Source: Aurantibacter aestuarii (GTDB lineage: Bacteria > Bacteroidota > Bacteroidia > Flavobacteriales > Flavobacteriaceae). Taken from it: a stretch of 64,000 nucleotides of DNA. Location: NCBI RefSeq assembly GCF_003008425.1, contig NZ_PXOQ01000007.1:892419-956418 (forward strand), given 5' to 3'. This document shows positions 1-8,630 of this stretch, piece after piece (position 1 is the stretch's first letter; the number at the start of each line of letters is the position of its first letter). The notes under the pieces were generated by a model. The model did not search any database, had not been told where the DNA came from, and worked only from the letters and a program-made list of their open reading frames with translations. The position numbers were made by a program, and so were the translations under genes.

Positions 1-695
1 ATTTACTTAAAACTCAAGGTTACCAAATAGTACCACCAGTACCATCGCTATTTACCTTTAATTGTGATGATGTACGTATAAAAAATATACCAGGAGTGGT
101 TGCTCAAGACGTTCAAGTAGAGGTATTGGGAACTAATTTATCATCTTCAGGGCCATTATTATTTACTCACTGGGGATTTAGTGCGCCTTCCATTTTAAAA
201 TTATCAGCCTATGGCGCTTTAGAACTTGCGGCAGTTAAGTATAAGTTTAACATAAAAATCAATTTTATAAACCAGACTTACCTGCAGACCTTAAATCAAC
301 TTATGAGCTTTAAACACGAGTTGGGAAAAAAAACCATTTTAAAATTTGCACAATTTGAGCTGCCAAAACGCTTATGGAAAACATTGGTCTTGCATGCTGA
401 AATTGGAGAACTAGTAACTTGGGCAGATGTTAATAAAGCAGCTTTAGAAGCATTAGCACAACAGCTTACATCAGCTGTATTTCAAATAAATGGTAAAAGT
501 ACTTTTAAAGAAGAATTTGTTACAGCTGGTGGTATCGATTTAAAAGAGGTTAATTTTAAAACGTTTGAATCCAAGCAACATAAGAATCTTTATTTTGCAG
601 GGGAAATATTAAACATAGATGGTGTAACCGGCGGATTTAATTTCCAGAATGCCTGGACCAGCGGTTTCATAATTGCAAAACAATTAGGTGAATAG
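1..695 (+). CDS. BaiN/HI0933-type NAD(P)/FAD-dependent oxidoreductase, 5' end missing
   Basis: This is the C-terminal 230 residues of a flavoprotein whose start lies left of the window; the frame (first full codon at base 3) stays open to the edge, so the GTG at 96 is not the start. The opening residues show the YQIVPPVPSL motif, and the end carries TAGGIDL, LYFAGEILNIDG and GGFNFQNAWTSG, which form the flavin-binding C-terminal signature of the HI0933/BaiN family (often annotated aminoacetone oxidase family FAD-binding enzyme). The N-terminal dinucleotide-binding motif is not visible. Substrate is unknown for most members. It ends 4 bp before the convergent TetR gene. Confidence 0.85.
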   Translation, partial: LLKTQGYQIVPPVPSLFTFNCDDVRIKNIPGVVAQDVQVEVLGTNLSSSGPLLFTHWGFSAPSILKLSAYGALELAAVKYKFNIKINFINQTYLQTLNQLMSFKHELGKKTILKFAQFELPKRLWKTLVLHAEIGELVTWADVNKAALEALAQQLTSAVFQINGKSTFKEEFVTAGGIDLKEVNFKTFESKQHKNLYFAGEILNIDGVTGGFNFQNAWTSGFIIAKQLGE

Positions 696-699
696 TTAA

Positions 700-1263
700 T
701 TATTCAATATATCGGATACAATCCCAAGACATTTCAAAAGCATCATTAATTTGCTGCTCATCCATAACTAGTTCCTCTCGAAGTCTAATTTTAGAAATAG
801 CAATTAAGTTTCCAAAACCCATTTGCATTAAAAGTTTAAGTTCAACATTTTTTAAATGCTTCTCGTTAATACCTTGCATCATGAATTCTTTTAACCCACG
901 GTAATGCACTACATTTTTATCCACTTCCTCATTATCTATTACCGGAGGTATAGCGACATTGTCCATAAAGAAAAAAGCAGAAGGATTAGCAATAAAATAA
1001 TTATAAAAATTTAACCATAATTGGTGATACTGCTCTTTGTAGGGTTTTGAAATGTCACGATTTAAAACAAGCATTTTAGCCAAATCTTGTACTATTATGG
1101 AGTACAGCTCTTTTACAATATCTTCTTTTGTGTCGTAATAGTGATATATAGTTCCTACGGCAACATTGGCTTCTTTTGCAACTTTTGAAATTGGTGTTGC
1201 ATTTAATCCATTTTTCGCAGAAAGTTCAAGCATTGTTAATAATATTCGCTGCTTTTTGTCCAT
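700..1263 (-). CDS. TetR/AcrR family transcriptional regulator
   Basis: A 187-residue protein with an N-terminal TetR-type helix-turn-helix (residues about 5-50; recognition region AVGTIYHYYDTKEDIVKELY) followed by an all-helical ligand domain that is family-variable and gives no clue to the ligand. It starts at ATG 1263 and is divergent from the mevalonate genes at 1394. The 130-bp gap holds TANNTTTG-type boxes for both directions, so it may control itself and possibly the neighbouring mvaD operon; that link is inference from position only. Confidence 0.88.
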   Translation of the reverse strand: MDKKQRILLTMLELSAKNGLNATPISKVAKEANVAVGTIYHYYDTKEDIVKELYSIIVQDLAKMLVLNRDISKPYKEQYHQLWLNFYNYFIANPSAFFFMDNVAIPPVIDNEEVDKNVVHYRGLKEFMMQGINEKHLKNVELKLLMQMGFGNLIAISKIRLREELVMDEQQINDAFEMSWDCIRYIE

Positions 1264-1303
1264 TTTTATTATGTAATTCTTATTGTTGGTGTGAATCTTA
1301 TTG

Positions 1304-1311
1304 CAAAATTA
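1304..1311 (-). promoter_or_regulatory. Candidate -7 box for the TetR gene
   Basis: On the minus strand this reads TAATTTTG, an exact fit to the Bacteroidota -7 consensus TANNTTTG, about 40 bp upstream of the TetR start codon. No clear TTTG -33 element is present at the expected spacing. Confidence 0.45.
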
Positions 1312-1367
1312 ATACTTTAAAATTAATTAAGCTGTAGTGTGATGTTAAAAGTTATGCGAAATACCAT

Positions 1368-1375
1368 TATATTTG
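1368..1375 (+). promoter_or_regulatory. Candidate -7 box for the mvaD operon
   Basis: TATATTTG matches TANNTTTG exactly and lies 18 bp before the mvaD ATG, giving a very short leader. The -33 region has no convincing TTTG. Confidence 0.45.
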
Positions 1376-1393
1376 AGTTTTAAATAAAAAAGC

Positions 1394-2473
1394 ATGAACT
1401 CTGATCAATTTAAAGCAACTTACAATGCTGATCAAATTCCAAATGGAGAAGTAACTTATCAATCACCAAGTAATATTGCTTTGGTTAAATATTGGGGTAA
1501 AAAAAAGCATCAAATTCCAGAAAATCCGTCCATAAGCTTTACCCTTAATCATTGTAAAACCATAACAAAATTAAGCTATTCAAAACGAGAAACACAAGAC
1601 GAAAAATTCTCATTTGATGTCTTGCTTGATGGTAAAGAAAACGTCGATTTTAAACCCAAAATAGAAACGTTTTTTAATAGAATAGAGGCATATATTCCTT
1701 TTTTAAAAGAGTTTCATTTTAATATTATAACAGAAAACACATTTCCCCACAGTTCTGGAATTGCTTCTTCAGCATCAGGATTAAGTGCTTTAGCTTCTTG
1801 TTTAATGGATATAGAGTCTCAAGTTTTAAATTTAAGCGAAGCAGAGCGCATAAAAAAAACATCATTTTTAGCACGTTTAGGTTCGGGAAGTGCTTGTCGT
1901 AGTCTTGAAGGTGAATTAGTGGTTTGGGGAAAAACAGAAAGCATTAAAGATAGTAATGATTTATTTGGTGTTAAATTTCCCTTTAAGGTACATGACCATT
2001 TTAAAAATTATCAGGATACTATTTTATTAGTAGATAAGGGAGAAAAGCAAGTTAGTAGTACAGTTGGGCATAACTTAATGCACGGTCATGACTATGCCGA
2101 GACTCGATTTAAACAAGCGCATAAAAATTTAACCGATATAACCGCTATATTACAAAATGGTAACTTAGAAGCTTTTGTAGAACTTGTAGAAAGCGAAGCG
2201 CTAACCTTACATGCTATGATGATGACAAGTAGACCATATTATATATTAATGAAGCCAAATACCTTGGAAATTATAAATAAAATATGGGCTTATAGAGCGG
2301 CTACAAATTCTCATGTGTGTTTCACTTTGGATGCTGGAGCAAATGTACATGTGCTCTATCCTGAAAATGAGAAGGCAGCTGTCCTAGAATTCATTAAGAC
2401 TGAGTTAGTTGCATATTGCCAAAATGGACATTATATTTGCGACCAAATTGGCTTGGGTGCAGATATAGTATAA
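1394..2473 (+). CDS. mvaD: Diphosphomevalonate decarboxylase
   Basis: A 359-residue GHMP-superfamily enzyme that decarboxylates mevalonate 5-diphosphate with ATP to give isopentenyl diphosphate. Diagnostic segments are SNIALVKYWGKK (about residues 26-37), the phosphate-binding loop FPHSSGIASSASGLSALAS (about 117-135) and GSGSACRSLEGE (about 164-175), which holds the conserved Ser/Arg region of the active site. Length is slightly longer than the usual 320-330 residues, mostly through an N-terminal extension. It heads a run with a mevalonate kinase-like gene 49 bp downstream and a UbiA prenyltransferase, consistent with isoprenoid synthesis through mevalonate. Confidence 0.93.
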   Translation: MNSDQFKATYNADQIPNGEVTYQSPSNIALVKYWGKKKHQIPENPSISFTLNHCKTITKLSYSKRETQDEKFSFDVLLDGKENVDFKPKIETFFNRIEAYIPFLKEFHFNIITENTFPHSSGIASSASGLSALASCLMDIESQVLNLSEAERIKKTSFLARLGSGSACRSLEGELVVWGKTESIKDSNDLFGVKFPFKVHDHFKNYQDTILLVDKGEKQVSSTVGHNLMHGHDYAETRFKQAHKNLTDITAILQNGNLEAFVELVESEALTLHAMMMTSRPYYILMKPNTLEIINKIWAYRAATNSHVCFTLDAGANVHVLYPENEKAAVLEFIKTELVAYCQNGHYICDQIGLGADIV

Positions 2474-2522
2474 AATAAAGTCGTATCTTAGTTAATAATT
2501 TGAGTATTTAATTTATATCGTC

Positions 2523-3452
2523 ATGAAAGGACCATTATTTTATTCTAAAATTTTATTATTTGGAGAGTATGGAATTATAAAAGATTCTAAAGGGCTTTCT
2601 ATACCTTATAATTTTTATAATGGGGCGCTAAAAAGTGATGATAATTTAACACCACAAGCAAAATCTTCTAACGAAAGTTTATTAAGATTTGCAACCTATT
2701 TAGAGCAAATCGATGCTGATATCGTATCATTTAATATTGAAGAATTAAAAAGTGATGTAGCTGCAGGTATGTATTTTGACTCATCTATTCCTCAAGGTTA
2801 CGGTGTGGGTAGTTCAGGAGCTTTAGTAGCTGCTATTTACGATAAATACGCGTATGATAAAATTACCGTTTTAGAGAATTTAACTAGAGAAAAACTATTA
2901 AAACTTAAAGCCATTTTTTCCGAAATGGAATCTTTTTTCCATGGAAAATCTTCAGGATTAGACCCATTAAATAGTTATTTAAGTTTACCAATTTTAATTA
3001 ATTCCAGAGATCATATAGAAGCTACAGGAATTCCAGCACAACTGGCAACCGGAAAAGGTGGTGTATTTTTATTGGATAGTGGTATGGTTGGAGAAACTGC
3101 ACCAATGGTAAGTATTTTTATGGAGAACATGAAACAAGTTGGTTTTCGTAAAATGCTTAAAAATAAGTTTATTAAATATACGGATGCTTGTGTAGATGAT
3201 TTTTTAAAAGGAGATATCAAATCTTTATTTAAAAACACAAAACAGTTATCTACTGTAGCGCTAAGTCATTTTAAGCCAATGATTCCTCAGCAATTTCATG
3301 AATTATGGCAAAAAGGGATTGAAACTAACGACTACTATTTAAAACTATGTGGTTCTGGTGGCGGTGGTTACATTCTAGGTTTTACAGAAGATCTTGAAAA
3401 AGCAAAGCAATCTCTTAAGGATCATAAATTAGAAGTAGTATATAACTTCTAA
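2523..3452 (+). CDS. Mevalonate kinase-like GHMP kinase
   Basis: A 309-residue GHMP kinase, placed right after mvaD. It shows an N-terminal KILLFGEYGIIKDSKGLSIP segment, the ATP-binding loop IPQGYGVGSSGALVAA (about residues 89-104) and the C-terminal glycine-rich motif LCGSGGGGYILG (about 275-286), an arrangement typical of mevalonate kinases. Expected reaction: mevalonate + ATP to 5-phosphomevalonate. Phosphomevalonate kinase is the alternative assignment, and no second kinase is present in this window, so the step that completes the route must be encoded elsewhere. Confidence 0.8.
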   Translation: MKGPLFYSKILLFGEYGIIKDSKGLSIPYNFYNGALKSDDNLTPQAKSSNESLLRFATYLEQIDADIVSFNIEELKSDVAAGMYFDSSIPQGYGVGSSGALVAAIYDKYAYDKITVLENLTREKLLKLKAIFSEMESFFHGKSSGLDPLNSYLSLPILINSRDHIEATGIPAQLATGKGGVFLLDSGMVGETAPMVSIFMENMKQVGFRKMLKNKFIKYTDACVDDFLKGDIKSLFKNTKQLSTVALSHFKPMIPQQFHELWQKGIETNDYYLKLCGSGGGGYILGFTEDLEKAKQSLKDHKLEVVYNF

Positions 3453-3480
3453 ACGAAACCTAACATATCCTATTTTTCTT

Positions 3481-4386
3481 ATGTTTAGTAGAAAACAGAA
3501 ACATGTTGTACTAAAATTTTTTAGTATGTTTTCTGTTATTCGAGGCTATAATATCCTTTTAATTCTTCTAGCCCAATATTTGGCAGCACTCTTTATTTTT
3601 GCTCCAGAGCTTAGTCTTAAAGACGTGGTGTTAGATCCCAAACTTTTTATGCTCATTCTAGCATGTGCAGCAAGTATTGCTGGAGGTTATATTATTAATA
3701 ATTTTTACGATAGTGAGAAGGATTTAATTAATCGTCCAAATAAAAGTATGCTGGATAAGTTGGTAAGTCAAAACACGAAATTATCATTTTACTTTGTGTT
3801 AAATTTCTCTGCCATAATTATGGCAAGTTATGTTTCATTCCGTGCGGTTTGTTTTTTTTCAATATATATATTCTTTATCTGGTTTTATTCACATAAACTA
3901 AAACGCTACACGTTTATAGGTAATATTATTTCTGCATTACTTACAATTACGCCATTTTTTATACTATTTATCTATTATAAGAACTTTACCAGCGTTATTT
4001 TTTTACATGCGGTTTATTTGTTTCTTTTAATCTTAATACGGGAACTTGTAAAAGATTTAGAAAACATAAAAGGCGATTTAACTTTAAATTACAAAACTAT
4101 TCCTATTGTGTATGGCGTAACACATTCTAAGCTACTAATTAGTTTTCTAGTTTTTTTTACAGGAGTAACAATTTATTTTATTCTCAAATATCATGATTTG
4201 GGATATATGCTATACTATTTCTATTTAAGCTTTTTCTTGCTTAGTATTTTTATACTTCTTTTATGGTTAGTACAATCAAAAAAATACATGCTAGGATTAC
4301 ATAACCTCATAAAATTTATTATTTTTTGTGGTGTAGTAAGTATTGTTTTAATAGATGTTTCTAGGATACAATCTTACCTAACATAG
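3481..4386 (+). CDS. UbiA-family prenyltransferase (geranylgeranylglycerol-phosphate geranylgeranyltransferase-like)
   Basis: A 301-residue polytopic membrane protein with about eight hydrophobic segments. Two aspartate-rich loops mark the UbiA superfamily: NNFYDSEKDLINRPNK (about residues 70-85) and RELVKDLENIKGDL (about 183-196), which bind Mg-prenyl diphosphate. In flavobacteria, proteins of this kind next to mevalonate genes are usually labelled geranylgeranylglycerol-phosphate geranylgeranyltransferase, but acceptor specificity cannot be read from sequence. It lies 28 bp after the GHMP kinase and probably shares its transcript. Confidence 0.78.
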   Translation: MFSRKQKHVVLKFFSMFSVIRGYNILLILLAQYLAALFIFAPELSLKDVVLDPKLFMLILACAASIAGGYIINNFYDSEKDLINRPNKSMLDKLVSQNTKLSFYFVLNFSAIIMASYVSFRAVCFFSIYIFFIWFYSHKLKRYTFIGNIISALLTITPFFILFIYYKNFTSVIFLHAVYLFLLILIRELVKDLENIKGDLTLNYKTIPIVYGVTHSKLLISFLVFFTGVTIYFILKYHDLGYMLYYFYLSFFLLSIFILLLWLVQSKKYMLGLHNLIKFIIFCGVVSIVLIDVSRIQSYLT

Positions 4387-4447
4387 TTATTTTTTCAATA
4401 AAAGATATTAAAACCTAGCTTTCAGATTAAGAATTAGGATTTAAGTC

Positions 4448-4455
4448 TATCTTTG
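4448..4455 (+). promoter_or_regulatory. Candidate -7 box for the S4 protein gene
   Basis: TATCTTTG is an exact TANNTTTG match 16 bp before the ATG at 4472. It would give the S4 protein its own promoter separate from the mevalonate run. Confidence 0.5.
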
Positions 4456-4471
4456 TACAAAATTTATTAAA

Positions 4472-5323
4472 ATGGCAAAAAACAGAAATGATAATAGAAA
4501 ATCGACAGGTGCCAATAAACCGAAGCCTAAAAGTCGTTATTCCAATGCAAAAGCACCTGTAAAACCTGCTGTTAAATCAGAACAAAAACCAGTTAAAAAA
4601 GCAACGTCTGGAAACAAGGACGAAATGCGCTTAAATAAATATATAGCCAATTCTGGTATTTGTTCACGTAGGGATGCAGACCAGTATATTGCTATGGGAC
4701 TTGTAACCGTTAATGGTAAAATTATTAACGAAATGGGTTACAAAGTAAAGCTAAGTGATGAGGTGCGTTACGATGGTGCAAGAATTAACCCAGAAAAGAA
4801 GGCCTATGTGCTTTTAAATAAACCTAAAGGTTTTGCAACTACTACTAGTGAAGGTAAAGGTAAAACTATAATGGATTTAGTTGCAAATGCAACAAGCTCT
4901 AGAATAAAACCTATTGGTCGTTTAGGTAGAGGCTCTACAGGTTTAATTTTATTGACTAATGATGAAACAGTTCATAACCGATTTACAAATTCTAATAAAG
5001 GTGTACCGCGTTTATTTCAAATTGAATTAGACAGAAGTTTAAAATTTGAAGATTTTAAAGCGATACAAGAAGGCTTTAGAGATGAAGGAAAGTTAATTAC
5101 AGTTGAAGAAATTAGCTATATCGACAACTCTTCAAAAAACATGATTGGCCTAAAAATTAAAAACACAGGAAATTCTATTTTACACACCATTTTTGGTCAT
5201 TTCAAATATGAAATTGCTAAGGTAGATTGTGTGGCTATAGGACACCTTACTAAAAAGGATTTACCTAGAGGACACTGGAAACACTTAACAGCGCAAGAGC
5301 TTAATCTTTTAATGATGATATAA
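4472..5323 (+). CDS. S4-domain RsuA/RluB-family pseudouridine synthase homologue, probably catalytically altered
   Basis: A 283-residue protein: a basic, disordered tail (residues 1-50), an S4 RNA-binding domain (MRLNKYIANSGICSRRDADQ, about 52-71), then an RsuA/RluB-type pseudouridine synthase fold. The catalytic motif of this family is GRLD followed by xxTxGLLLLTND; here it reads GRLGRGSTGLILLTND, so the catalytic Asp is Gly at residue 152. The downstream motif that normally reads Q(I/V)RRM is also lost (NSILHTIF). The C-terminal LPRGHWKHLTAQE segment is conserved. It may bind RNA without modifying it. Followed at once by a strong terminator. Confidence 0.82.
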   Translation: MAKNRNDNRKSTGANKPKPKSRYSNAKAPVKPAVKSEQKPVKKATSGNKDEMRLNKYIANSGICSRRDADQYIAMGLVTVNGKIINEMGYKVKLSDEVRYDGARINPEKKAYVLLNKPKGFATTTSEGKGKTIMDLVANATSSRIKPIGRLGRGSTGLILLTNDETVHNRFTNSNKGVPRLFQIELDRSLKFEDFKAIQEGFRDEGKLITVEEISYIDNSSKNMIGLKIKNTGNSILHTIFGHFKYEIAKVDCVAIGHLTKKDLPRGHWKHLTAQELNLLMMI

Positions 5324-5325
5324 TT

Positions 5326-5358
5326 AAAAGCCGAAACGTCTATGTTTCGGCTTTTTTT
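5326..5358 (+). terminator. Rho-independent terminator after the S4 protein gene
   Basis: An 11-bp stem (AAAGCCGAAAC / GTTTCGGCTTT) with a 6-nt loop ends in a run of seven T on the plus strand. It also covers the stop codon of the convergent transglutaminase-like gene. Confidence 0.9.
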
Positions 5359-6367
5359 ATGGCACTACTTTATAAGTGTAAGTTGCAAGATACGTGTCAT
5401 TATACAGTAAATGCACATCGTAAAACCCTGTGTGTTCAAAACGATAACTTAAAACAGTTGTTTCATTTCTAATATCTATTTCTGGATAAATTTTCGTCAC
5501 TTGAACGCCATCATCTAACTGAAAAACTAGAGATTTGGAGTCTATAGGTATTTTAAATTTGTAACTAAACTTACCGGTTTCGCTAATATTAATATTGGTA
5601 TGGAACTTATGTAGTCGTGCTGGTTCTTCAATAAAAATAAACCCATCTCTATAAAATAATGGCGCTGCTAAAAATGACTGAAATGTAAAAGTTTCATTAC
5701 CAATTAATTGCCATTTTAAATCTATTGGAAAATGGTTTGTTTTAAATAATTGAGGATGCGCTAAAAAATACCCATCACTATAATCAAACTCAAATTCAAA
5801 AGTGATTGGGTTTTGCTTACCGCTAGCCCATGTGGCGTCTACTAGATACCATTTTTCATTTAAGTAAACACTATTCCAGCTGTGATTTGGTTTAGAGTTT
5901 TTATTTAAGTTGGTGTAAGCTGTTCTTCCAAAACCATGTATCACTTCTACACGTAAACCTGCTAATTCACAAAGGTCTTTTAATAAAAATGCATAACCAC
6001 TGCAGATAGTTTGTTTTCGTTTTAGTAAGTTCTGGTAGAGCTTCTTTTTAATCTTGGCATTCCATTGCTCTAATTTCTCAGTTTTATTTTTAAATCTACT
6101 TCTTTTACTTTCATTTAAATCCCACAAATTATAATCGTTGGAAACTGAAATGCAAACCCATTTATAAATAGCCCTGAATTTTTCAACATCGGTCGCTAAG
6201 CCTTTTGTTAGCTTATAAGTTAATTCTGGTAAATTCTTTAAAGACTCATCTTTATGGGTCAATGCTATGCGATCTGCCTTATCAAATGAGATGTGTTTAA
6301 AGTCAGATTGTTGAGCTTGCAACCGACCCAAGCCTATTAAGAGAATTATAGTAAAGATGAGTTTCAT
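5357..6367 (-). CDS. Secreted transglutaminase-like domain protein
   Basis: A 336-residue protein with a signal peptide (residues 1-19, cleavage near LQAQQ). A transglutaminase/protease-like domain carries the Cys-His-Asp triad: Cys122 in QTICSGYAFL, His162 in PNHSWNSVY and Asp177 in WYLVDATWASG. The C-terminal third looks beta-rich and unassigned. Such proteins usually act as peptidases or cross-linking enzymes on the cell surface or in the periplasm; the substrate is unknown. It lies 9 bp downstream of the CarboxypepD_reg-like gene and is probably co-transcribed with it. Confidence 0.82.
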   Translation of the reverse strand: MKLIFTIILLIGLGRLQAQQSDFKHISFDKADRIALTHKDESLKNLPELTYKLTKGLATDVEKFRAIYKWVCISVSNDYNLWDLNESKRSRFKNKTEKLEQWNAKIKKKLYQNLLKRKQTICSGYAFLLKDLCELAGLRVEVIHGFGRTAYTNLNKNSKPNHSWNSVYLNEKWYLVDATWASGKQNPITFEFEFDYSDGYFLAHPQLFKTNHFPIDLKWQLIGNETFTFQSFLAAPLFYRDGFIFIEEPARLHKFHTNINISETGKFSYKFKIPIDSKSLVFQLDDGVQVTKIYPEIDIRNETTVLSYRFEHTGFYDVHLLYNDTYLATYTYKVVP

Positions 6368-6376
6368 AGTAATATT

Positions 6377-6784
6377 TTATTTGCGTTTAGACTTAAAGGG
6401 TAAGCCTCTATCCAGTGCAGTTAATACAATTTCGGTAGATTCAAGCTCCATTTTTGGATTAATAACCAAGGTGTCACTTGTCACTTTAACTTCTTTTTTT
6501 TCGTACCCTAGGTAGCTGAAAACTAAGATGTCACCCACCGCTAGTGGTTTAGGAAATGTATAATTACCAGAATCATCACTTACAACACCAATACTACTAC
6601 CTTTTAAATAAATACTGGTTCCGGGAAGGAAGCCTTCACTGTCTGTTACTTGTCCCTTAATTACTAAAGAGTTTTTTGTAGATGGCTCCGGACTCTCTTG
6701 CGCATTAGAGAATTGAATAGCCATACCGAATACTAAAAGCATAAGGGTTTTTTTAAATTGAATTAAGCGTGTTTGAGTTTTCAT
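6377..6784 (-). CDS. Small secreted carboxypeptidase-regulatory-like domain protein
   Basis: A 135-residue protein with a signal peptide (about 1-28) and one carboxypeptidase D regulatory-like beta-sandwich (about 41-115), with VIKGQVTDSEGFLPGTSIYLKG in two parts and the FSYLGYEKKEVKV strand. The same domain forms the N-terminus of SusC-type receptors, but no plug or barrel follows. The protein ends with a short basic tail (KSKRK). It leads the two-gene unit with the transglutaminase-like protein. Confidence 0.75.
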   Translation of the reverse strand: MKTQTRLIQFKKTLMLLVFGMAIQFSNAQESPEPSTKNSLVIKGQVTDSEGFLPGTSIYLKGSSIGVVSDDSGNYTFPKPLAVGDILVFSYLGYEKKEVKVTSDTLVINPKMELESTEIVLTALDRGLPFKSKRK

Positions 6785-7020
6785 AATGTTTAATTTATTA
6801 GTTAATAGGATTTAAAACTAACTCTAAGCAGAAGGATTTAAAAGTGATAATGAGTGTGTAAGCCCTTTTAAATAGTGTGTTGCACTTTTAAAGGAGTAAA
6901 GTAAAATAGTAGAATGTTAAATTTTTGTTAAATAGAATTTTGCATCATTTTTTAGTTTTCATTTGTACTGCATTTAGCTGAACATTTTTGAACACTGTTT
7001 CTATGTTCGGGCAATTGGAA
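6785..7020. other. Intergenic region between divergent genes, left part
   Basis: AT-rich DNA between the minus-strand gene starting at 6784 and the polyamine operon. The only promoter-like pair I see on the plus strand is TTTG at 6962-6965 and CATTTTTG at 6983-6990 with a 17-bp spacer, an imperfect match that would put transcription start near 6997 and leave a leader of about 235 nt. No clear box is seen for the minus-strand gene. Confidence 0.35.
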
Positions 7021-7158
7021 ATGTGGAAGTCATTTTCAAAAGCAGCTTACCGTTTAAGCAACCGAATTTTAAAGCTAACTTCCGCTTTTACGACCATATA
7101 TGCTAGCCAGCATGTATATGCGTTTGCACCTACAAGTGAACGCATCATTCAAATCTGA
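7021..7158 (+). CDS. Possible 45-residue leader ORF upstream of the polyamine operon
   Basis: ATG at 7021 opens 45 codons ending TGA at 7156-7158: it begins MWKSFSKAAYRLSNRILKL and ends VYAFAPTSERIIQI. It is basic (three Lys and three Arg in the first 18 residues, plus one later Arg) and fills the gap between the putative promoter and arginine decarboxylase. I know no family for it. In favour: position, a clean frame across hairpin-forming DNA, and the precedent of arginine/ornithine-responsive leader peptides in front of polyamine genes in enterobacteria. Against: short length and no visible ribosome site, though flavobacteria often lack one. Confidence 0.4.
   Translation: MWKSFSKAAYRLSNRILKLTSAFTTIYASQHVYAFAPTSERIIQI
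7095..7145 (+). promoter_or_regulatory. Two tandem hairpins in the leader of the polyamine operon
   Basis: The first hairpin pairs CATATATGCT (7095-7104) with AGCAT..TATATG (7109-7120), ten pairs with a 2-nt bulge and the loop AGCC. The second pairs ATGCGTT..CAC (7118-7129) with GTGAACGCAT (7136-7145), with a small bulge. They overlap by three bases, so the two stems could compete. Neither is followed by a T-run, so they are not simple terminators. Confidence 0.4.
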
Positions 7159-7232
7159 TTTTTTTATTATTTAATGGTTATTTAACAGAGAATATACCTG
7201 TTTTTTAAATTAAGATTAATAATTTTATCAGA

Positions 7233-8630
7233 ATGAACACGAAATATATCGACTTAATCAGTCAAACCTATGATTTTCCCCAAGAGGAATTTACACTTGA
7301 GAATAACAAACTAAACTTTCATGATATTGATTTAATGGAATTAGTAGAAGAATATGGTGCACCCTTAAAGTTTACCTATTTACCTCAAATTTCTAAAAAC
7401 ATTAATCGTGCAAAAACATGGTTTAGCGATGCTATAAAAAAACATGATTATAAAGGAACTTACAATTATTGCTATTGTACAAAAAGTTCTCATTTTAAAC
7501 ATGTTTTAAATGAAGCTTTAAAAAATGATATCCATATTGAAACCTCTTCGGCATTTGATATCGATATTGTAGAAAACTTAAAGAAAGAAGGAAAGATAAC
7601 CAATGAGACTTACGTTATTAGTAACGGTTTTAAGCGTGCACAATATGTTACAAACATTGCGCGACTAATTAATAACGGTCAGAAAAACTGTATTCCTATT
7701 ATAGATAATTATGAAGAAATTGATTTGCTTTCCGAGCAGATTGATGATACATTTAAAATTGGAATTCGTATTGCATCGGAAGAAGAACCAAAATTTGAGT
7801 TTTATACATCTCGTTTAGGGATAGGTTATAAAAACATTGTTCCTTTTTTTAATAAGCAAATTAAAGACAATCCTAAAGTAGAGCTTAAAATGCTTCACTT
7901 TTTTATAAATACTGGTATTCGTGATACAGCATATTACTGGAATGAGCTTTTAAAATGTTTAAAAGTATACACCAGTCTTAAAAAGATTTGTCCAAGTTTG
8001 GATAGTTTAAATATTGGTGGTGGATTTCCTATTAAAAACTCGTTGTTATTCGATTTTGAATACGATTATTTAGTAGATGAAATCGTTAATCAAATAAAAA
8101 TTACCTGCGAAAATGAAGAGGTAGATGTTCCAAACATTTTTACAGAGTTTGGAAGTTTTACTGTAGGTGAGAGTGGCGGCGCTATTTATGAAATTTTATA
8201 TCAGAAACAACAAAACGATCGTGAGAAGTGGAATATGATTAATTCCTCTTTTATCACAACTTTACCAGATACATGGGCTATTAATAAACGCTTTATTATG
8301 CTAGCCTTAAACCGCTGGAACGAATCTTATGAGCGTGTATTATTAGGTGGTTTAACTTGCGATAGTGACGATTATTACAATAGTGAACAAAACATGAACG
8401 CTATTTATTTACCTAAATATAATAAAGATAAACCTTTATATATAGGCTTTTTTAATACAGGAGCTTATCAGGAAACCATTGGTGGATATGGCGGGTTACA
8501 GCACTGCTTAATCCCAACACCAAAGCACATTTTAATCGATAAAGATGAAAATGGAAATTTAGTAAAAACAGTATTTAACGAACAACAAAAAAGTGAAGAC
8601 TTACTTAAAATTTTAGGTTATGCAAACTAA
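7233..8630 (+). CDS. speA: Arginine decarboxylase (PLP-dependent, alanine-racemase fold)
   Basis: A 465-residue fold-III PLP decarboxylase. The PLP lysine is probably Lys84 in YCYCTKSSHFKHVL, and the C-terminal GGLTCDSDDYY segment supplies the conserved Cys-Asp of the active site of ornithine/arginine/DAP decarboxylases. The glycine-rich SLNIGGGFPIKN holds the PLP phosphate. It is shorter than the about 630-residue enterobacterial SpeA and matches the short form common in Bacteroidota. Product would be agmatine, and agmatinase follows with an 11-bp overlap, which supports arginine rather than ornithine or DAP as substrate. Confidence 0.85.
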   Translation: MNTKYIDLISQTYDFPQEEFTLENNKLNFHDIDLMELVEEYGAPLKFTYLPQISKNINRAKTWFSDAIKKHDYKGTYNYCYCTKSSHFKHVLNEALKNDIHIETSSAFDIDIVENLKKEGKITNETYVISNGFKRAQYVTNIARLINNGQKNCIPIIDNYEEIDLLSEQIDDTFKIGIRIASEEEPKFEFYTSRLGIGYKNIVPFFNKQIKDNPKVELKMLHFFINTGIRDTAYYWNELLKCLKVYTSLKKICPSLDSLNIGGGFPIKNSLLFDFEYDYLVDEIVNQIKITCENEEVDVPNIFTEFGSFTVGESGGAIYEILYQKQQNDREKWNMINSSFITTLPDTWAINKRFIMLALNRWNESYERVLLGGLTCDSDDYYNSEQNMNAIYLPKYNKDKPLYIGFFNTGAYQETIGGYGGLQHCLIPTPKHILIDKDENGNLVKTVFNEQQKSEDLLKILGYAN

